Below, piece by piece: positions 59,961 to 64,000 of a DNA stretch of 64,000 bases. The notes below the pieces were generated by a model. That model was not told the origin of the DNA. It worked only from the letters and a program-made list of their open reading frames with translations, and searched no databases. The translations under genes and the position numbers were made by a program. This stretch comes from Paramarasmius palmivorus. Taxonomy: Eukaryota; Basidiomycota; Agaricomycetes; Agaricales; Marasmiaceae. The stretch spans positions 552,198 to 616,197 of the forward strand of contig JAYKXP010000027.1 of the NCBI GenBank assembly GCA_037176845.1. Direction: 5' to 3'. Within the stretch, counting starts at the first letter, position 1. Every line of letters starts with the position of its first letter.

Positions 59961-60283
59961 ACGTTTCGACGGTTTTTTCCCCTTGATATCCTTAAAATCT
60001 CTTCTCTAGAATACTCGCGACCTCAGACCCAACGTGGATACTGAGAAATAGTGTGTTGGGTTAATAAGAAGGCACAGTCTCAAGGAGCCGCGGGAAACCG
60101 ATATACCTATCATTCATCCTCGCCACCACGTTCCGCGTCCAATTCAAAATGAAGGATACCATTGCCGGCACTTGCCATTTGAGAGCAAAAACGGCAAAAT
60201 GCCCTACAGTCGCGGTGAGTTATCAATCGTGCTCTAAAGGAATCGAACCATGGACCTGAAGATCTACAGCAGCCTACGTTCGT

Positions 60284-60475
60284 TCACAGTAGGGGATGTA
60301 AACCACCAAGTCATCGGGCCTATACACACCCTTCGACGACGAACAGATTGCATTGAATGCTGGGGAGAAACGAGTTGCCGGTTAGGCCGGCAAAGAGAGG
60401 AAGCGCGGGTTTTTTCTCGCGCTGTCCGTCTTGATCTCTTACTACCAACATCGTCTCCGACGATGGAACGAAAGG
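60284..60475 (+). repeat. Hairpin cluster, plus unit 2 (short)
   Basis: Only the last three hairpins of the reference order are clear: GCCGGTTAGGCCGGC near 60377, GAGAGGAAGCGCG with a diverged partner near 60393-60431, and CATCGTC/GACGATG near 60449-60465, again followed by ATG (60463-60465), ATGGAACGAAAG and GTAACG at 60475. The unit has no terminal 55-nt hairpin of its own. Confidence 0.55.
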
Positions 60476-60594
60476 TAACGGTTTGTTTTCTTTCCTTTAT
60501 CATATCTAACTTATTTTCATAGGATTATCTAAAACACCCAGCAACATCCCACATCCAACAACATCCAAGGCCCGCGGTCCATCACAGCGTCGAT

Positions 60595-60807
60595 GACGCC
60601 GTGATGGATGGTTCAAGACTCGAGGGCAAGTGTACTTGCTACATTTACCCTCGAGTACCCAAGTCTCATCCCTTCGTCGTGGACAAAGGGATGTGGCTCT
60701 CGGGTTTGCCGGTTAGACCGGCATTAAGAGACAGCGTGAGATGTTTTCTCACGCTGTCTCTCTTGCCCTTCAACTACCACCATCGTCTAAGACGATGGCA
60801 GCAAAGG
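60595..60807 (+). repeat. Hairpin cluster, plus unit 3
   Basis: In order: a stem with ACTCGAGGG / CCCTCGAGT arms (60618-60656, two imperfect pairs), CATCCCTT with AAGGGATG, TTTGCCGG with CCGGCA, GAGACAGCGTGA with TCACGCTGTCTC, and CATCGTCTAAGACGATG, followed by ATGGCAGCAAAG and GTACGG at 60807. Confidence 0.65.
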
Positions 60808-61099
60808 TACGGTTTCCTTTCTTTCTTTCCTTGTTCTTTGCTAACGTGTTTTCAAAGGAGTATTTATTGGAATTGAGAGAAGGGATGGGCCTTGAGGAAG
60901 GAGGGAGAATGGTTGAGGTTACAGGCGCAAGGTGCGTAGCCGTTGTCTTTTTGTCTTGCATTTTCTTACTTTTAATTTCTCTTACAGGTACTATTTCATT
61001 TCTCTCACCTTTCCCTGCATTCTGTTGGCTGTTACCGCCAATTTCCGTTCGAAGACCGCACAAGAATGTCGAAGACTGTCCAACACCGAAACCACCTGA
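60795..61099 (+). CDS. Candidate spliced 65-aa peptide of plus unit 3
   Basis: Joining 60795-60806, 60858-60931 and 60988-61099 through introns of 51 and 56 nt gives an open frame starting MAAKEYLLELREGMGLEEGG, with a hydrophobic stretch YYFISLTFPCILLAVTA near residue 30. The ATG is the one that borders the CATCGTC hairpin. In the other units the same joins meet stops within about 8-20 codons, so either this is the only intact copy or the frame is accidental. No homology is recognised. Confidence 0.3.
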
Positions 61100-61254
61100 T
61101 TCCGCCCCTCGAACAACTCAACGACTTATGTAGGACGAAACACAACATCCAGCAAGAACGTCGGCATTTTCGCCACCTCGATATGGCCAACGCGCGGATC
61201 TCCACCCCATCTCACCATACCAGACCCCGATATCCAGCATTACAGCCCTTCCTT

Positions 61255-61309
61255 AGCCTCTGGATACGCACGTAGTGATGAATTCATCACTCCTGAAGTA
61301 CCAGAGGCT
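61255..61309. repeat. 55-nt terminal hairpin, copy 2
   Basis: AGCCTCTGG/CCAGAGGCT ends, with a perfect inner palindrome AGTGATGAATTCATCACT at 61274-61291. Confidence 0.85.
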
Positions 61310-61379
61310 ATTACGAGGCCTCTGGATGCGGTTGCGGTAGCGGAAAAAACACCTAGACCCAGGTAGGAACTGTCATTGC

Positions 61380-61794
61380 TGTATCGTCGTCGACGACTAC
61401 TGCAATGATAGTTCCATACCCGAGGGACATTCGTTTGTCCTCGCGGTATACTCACCCTTGCGTACCCAAGTCCCAACCCTTCGTCCACGACGAAGGCTTG
61501 ACGAAGGGTGAAACCTGGGTTGGATCTGCCTATGGTCTTCCCGAGTCTAGCACGCTAGACTCGGGTAATGGAACCATTCATCGCTCTACGTCGGCGATGA
61601 AAGGTTCCATACCCGAGGATAAGTGTAGCCATACACTTATCCTCGGGTATCCATGTCACGTCCCTTCGTCGTGGACAAAGGGACGTGACAATGGGTTGGC
61701 CGGTTAGACCGGCATTGAGAGACAGCGTGAGTCATTTCTCACGCTGTCCCTCTTGACCTCTTACCACCATCGTCTCCGACGATGGCAGCCAAGG
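61380..61794 (+). repeat. Hairpin cluster, plus unit 4 (double length)
   Basis: The hairpin series appears about one and a half times: an imperfect set with CGTCGTCGACGA and CTTCGTCCACGACGAAG near 61383-61490, then GAGTCTAGCACGCTAGACTC near 61541. A fuller set follows: 61609-61650 with 19-bp perfect arms (ATACCCGAGGATAAGTGTA), GTCACGTCCCTT/AAGGGACGTGAC near 61655-61689, the GCCGG/CCGGC pair, GAGACAGCGTGA/TCACGCTGTC near 61720 and CATCGTCTCCGACGATG. ATGGCAGCCAAG and GTAAGG (61794) close it. Confidence 0.65.
61609..61650. repeat. Perfect hairpin, 19-bp arms
   Basis: ATACCCGAGGATAAGTGTA (61609-61627) pairs fully with 61632-61650. It is the counterpart of 59029-59065 but differs by two base pairs changed on both sides. 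Confidence 0.9.
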
Positions 61795-62275
61795 TAAGGT
61801 TCCCTTCCTTTCTTTCCTTTTTCTTTGCTAACTTATGTCGATAGGAGCATGTATTGGGGCTTGAATAAGGGATGGGCGTCGAGGAAGGAGGCAGAATGGT
61901 CGAGGGGATAGGCGTAAGGTGCGTGGTCGTCGTCTTTTTTTCTTGCTTTTCCTTACTTTCGTTTCTCTTTTACAGAATATATTCTGTCTACTTTACACTC
62001 CCTACACCCCCGTACCCACCGCTACCCGCTATTCCCTCGAAAAACGTCGAACGACATCCAACCGCACCCAACAGCTTTGAAAGCCAAGAACACCGGCCAC
62101 AGCTCCAACCAACTGCCCCAGAGCCACCTACACATGTTGTACGGGAGCGTTTGGGGTCGCCGAGTACGACTACGACGTCTGCAACAAATTCTGACGTCGC
62201 CGCTATCTTGATATCGCAAGCAACATTCTCTTCCCCCACATCTATCGCACCAGCTCAACATCCCTGGCGTTACTT

Positions 62276-62330
62276 AGCGTCTGGATACAAACGCCACAAT
62301 GGTTTCATTGTTCGCGTAGTTCCAGACGCT
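62276..62330. repeat. 55-nt terminal hairpin, copy 3
   Basis: The ends read AGCGTCTGG and CCAGACGCT: compared with the other copies one C:G pair has become G:C on both arms. The inner stem is ACAATG/CATTGT. Confidence 0.85.
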
Positions 62331-62339
62331 ATGCAAGAG

Positions 62340-62636
62340 CCTGGGGGATGTCCAGTGAGGGTGTGCACCCGAGTTCTAGTCTTAGGCATAGACTCGGGTG
62401 CACTGTACATTCATCATAGCGTCGACGACGCTGTGATGGAAGGTTCCAGACTCGAGGGCAAGTGTACTTCGTACATTTACCCTCGAGTACCCAACCCTCG
62501 TCCCTTTGTCGGCGACGAAGGGATGCGACAGGCCTGAGTTTGCCGGTTAGACCGGCATTGAGGCAGCGTGAGGTCTTTTCTCACGCTGCCTCTCTTGCTC
62601 TCCAACCACCATCGTCTTCGAACGATGGCAGCTAGG
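62340..62636 (+). repeat. Hairpin cluster, plus unit 5
   Basis: A stem with GTGCACCCGAGT / ACTCGGGTGCAC near 62363-62403, CATCATAGCGTCGACGACGCTGTGATG near 62412, ACTCGAGGG/CCCTCGAGT near 62453, CGTCCCTTTGTC/GACGAAGGGATG near 62499, the GCCGG/CCGGC pair, GGCAGCGTGA/TCACGCTGCC near 62560, and CATCGTC..GATG, followed by ATGGCAGCTAG and GTACGT at 62636. Confidence 0.65.
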
Positions 62637-63120
62637 TACGTTCCCTTGCATCTTTTCTTTCATCTTTTCTAAATATTTATTATTCTAGGTCTAAAAATTG
62701 GGAGTAGAAGGGCGAAGGATCGTCGGAGAAGAAGGGAGAACGGTCAAGGAATAGGGTTCAAGGTGCGTGTCTAGCTAGCTTTTTTCTTGTAGTTCTTTAC
62801 TTCTAATTCTTCTTCTCTGCCTTCTAATTTTATTAATATAGGAACTCTGCTCACCGCCGTTGCCGTTGTCACCACCTTTTTGCTGGAAGATCACAGAACA
62901 ACGCCAAAGACGAACCAACACCCAACAACCAAGCCCGTCTCCGAAAAGCGATCCCACGGCCATGTATTCAAGTCGACCCAAAGTGTTTTTGGTCGCAGAT
63001 GACCAATACGACATCTCGGAATCCCGTCGACATCTATCCTTCCTCGACATGGCCATCACGCGCATCTCCACACCATAACCTTTTGCCCGATCCCGACTCT
63101 CAACATTCCAGCAGCTCTTC

Positions 63121-63175
63121 AGCCTCTGAGCATGCACAGAGTGATGATTTCATCACTCTTATCATACCAGAGGCT
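63121..63175. repeat. 55-nt terminal hairpin, copy 4
   Basis: AGCCTCTG/CAGAGGCT ends enclose an inner perfect stem AGAGTGATGA / TCATCACTCT with a TT tip (63138-63159). Confidence 0.85.
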
Positions 63176-63780
63176 GTTCCGAGGCTTCTTGATTTCGGTG
63201 CAGGGGAATAGGTGCAGGTAGCGGTGAATGCCACGACGACGATGTGGAGTGTTCGGCTGGCATCAAAATTTTTTTCTCTAGACCTGAGAACCCCGGGACC
63301 GTGAGTTTGGGGCTTTCATTCCTTACTGTCACAGTTAAACGATGTGGCCTTGACTCACAACGGCTCTTTGCCGTTCCCTATCGCTCACAGGTATGTGTTT
63401 TTTTCATTGATTTCTTCGAGCTACTATTTACATTTATCATTCAGGCTACCTACGCGCTACCAGGGACTATGAAGGAGGAGCCGGCGAGAAGAATAGGTGC
63501 AAATACTAAGGTACGTTCCTGACTCTTCCTTTCGTTTCCTCTACTAACGGTGTCGCTTCTATCACCATATTCTCCTGTCATTAACAATCCAGTAACTACG
63601 CAGACCAACTCGTAACAGTCGCAATGAATCAACAAATCCTTATTCACACCACTAGCTTCTTAGTCAACATGCACGTCTGTATCATGGAAAGTGGTATTGA
63701 TAATATACATACAAATTTGAACAAAGAATTCATTTCACAATAATATCAATAGCTGTGATTAAAGTAAATGGTAAAAGATA
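63176..63780. other. Telomere-proximal spacer
   Basis: 63228-63400 repeats the tail of plus unit 1 (59795-59960). Beyond it there is A/T-rich unique sequence with no gene, running up to the telomere. Confidence 0.5.
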
Positions 63781-63781
63781 G

Positions 63782-64000
63782 TAGGGTTAGGGGTTAGGGG
63801 TTAGGGGTTAGGGGTTACTTAGGGTTAGGGGTTACTTAGGGTTAGGGGTTACTTAGGGTTAGGGGTTAGGGGTTAGGGGTTTAGGGTTAGGGGTTAGGGG
63901 TTAGGGGTTAGGGGTTAGGGGTTAGGGGTTAGGGGTTAGGGTTAGGGGTTCGGGGTTAGGGTATAGGGGTTTTTAGGGGTTAGGGTTACTATAGGGGGTT
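63782..64000 (+). repeat. Telomere repeat array (TTAGGGG/TTAGGG)
   Basis: An almost unbroken array of TTAGGGG, mixed with TTAGGG and three insertions of TTACTTAGGG near 63816-63858, ending in TTACTATAGGGGG. The G-rich strand runs toward the window end, as at a right chromosome end. The window therefore reaches or nearly reaches a true telomere. The 7-nt unit is more frequent than the usual fungal 6-nt unit; sequencing error in homopolymer G could contribute. Confidence 0.92.

Noticed and set aside
60229..60290. Minus-strand stretch like the 3' half of a tRNA-Tyr (CTGTAGATCTTCAGGTCC and GGTTCGATTCC)
   Set aside because: The T stem does not pair, and no D arm or 5' acceptor strand is found upstream. 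At most it is a tRNA-derived relic.
61872..62537. 221-codon frame across plus unit 4 and the next hairpin cluster
   Set aside because: It reads through predicted introns and through hairpin stems and ends inside a cluster. Related units do not keep it, so it is not called as a gene.
56641..63175. CRISPR-like array
   Set aside because: Repeats are inverted and vary in length, spacers are not uniform and no cas genes exist. The genome is eukaryotic.

Overview
The window is the right arm end of a chromosome from a basidiomycete fungus, most likely an agaricomycete. Three things support this: many short (about 50-60 nt) introns in every recognisable gene; the gene families present (multi-exon P450, proline-rich GATA factors, GH76-like mannanase with a C-terminal membrane anchor, nucleotidyltransferase-fold orphan, small secreted proteins); and a telomere at 63.78-64.0 kb built of TTAGGGG/TTAGGG units running in the direction expected for the 3' end of the G-rich strand.

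Layout. 1-10.6 kb is gene-poor apart from an intron-containing tRNA-Asn. 10.66-13.08 kb holds an intact 17-exon cytochrome P450. 13.1-18.1 kb is empty. 18.1-23.7 kb has two convergent, paralogous GATA-type zinc-finger factor genes. 23.7-29.9 kb is empty. 29.9-35.8 kb is the only compact housekeeping-like block, all on the plus strand: a Cox8/COX7C-like mitochondrial subunit, an NmrA/EasG-like NAD(P)-binding protein, a cystathionine gamma-lyase (CYS3 type) with a TCACGTG box and TATA box upstream, and a nucleotidyltransferase-fold orphan. 36.3-43.4 kb carries a two-module small secreted protein, a broken gene, a lysine/proline-rich secreted protein and one unidentified gene. 44.89-49.05 kb is a complete LTR element with identical 208-nt LTRs, a 5-bp target duplication and only a Gag-like ORF, so it is recent and non-autonomous. 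49.4-51.7 kb is a GH76-like gene. 55.0-56.6 kb is a second Gag-like ORF at the edge of the subtelomere.

56.6-63.4 kb is the most unusual part: a subtelomeric domain made largely of perfect or near-perfect hairpins. On the plus-strand side several hairpin types recur in a fixed order, each cluster ending in a CATCGTC/GACGATG hairpin followed at once by an ATG and a 5' splice-site-like GTANG. A downstream body of each unit ends in another hairpin of exactly 55 nt (four copies). Homologous stems differ by paired, compensatory substitutions, so the pairing itself has been kept. The left side carries the same ATG/splice-donor hairpin on the minus strand, so the two halves point away from each other around 58.7 kb. 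I could not match this to any family I know. Whether it makes spliced hairpin RNAs, small peptides, or is maintained as DNA palindromes is open.

The intergenic stretches between the islands contain only short open frames without recognisable domains. Functions were assigned by reading motifs by eye; no database search was possible.
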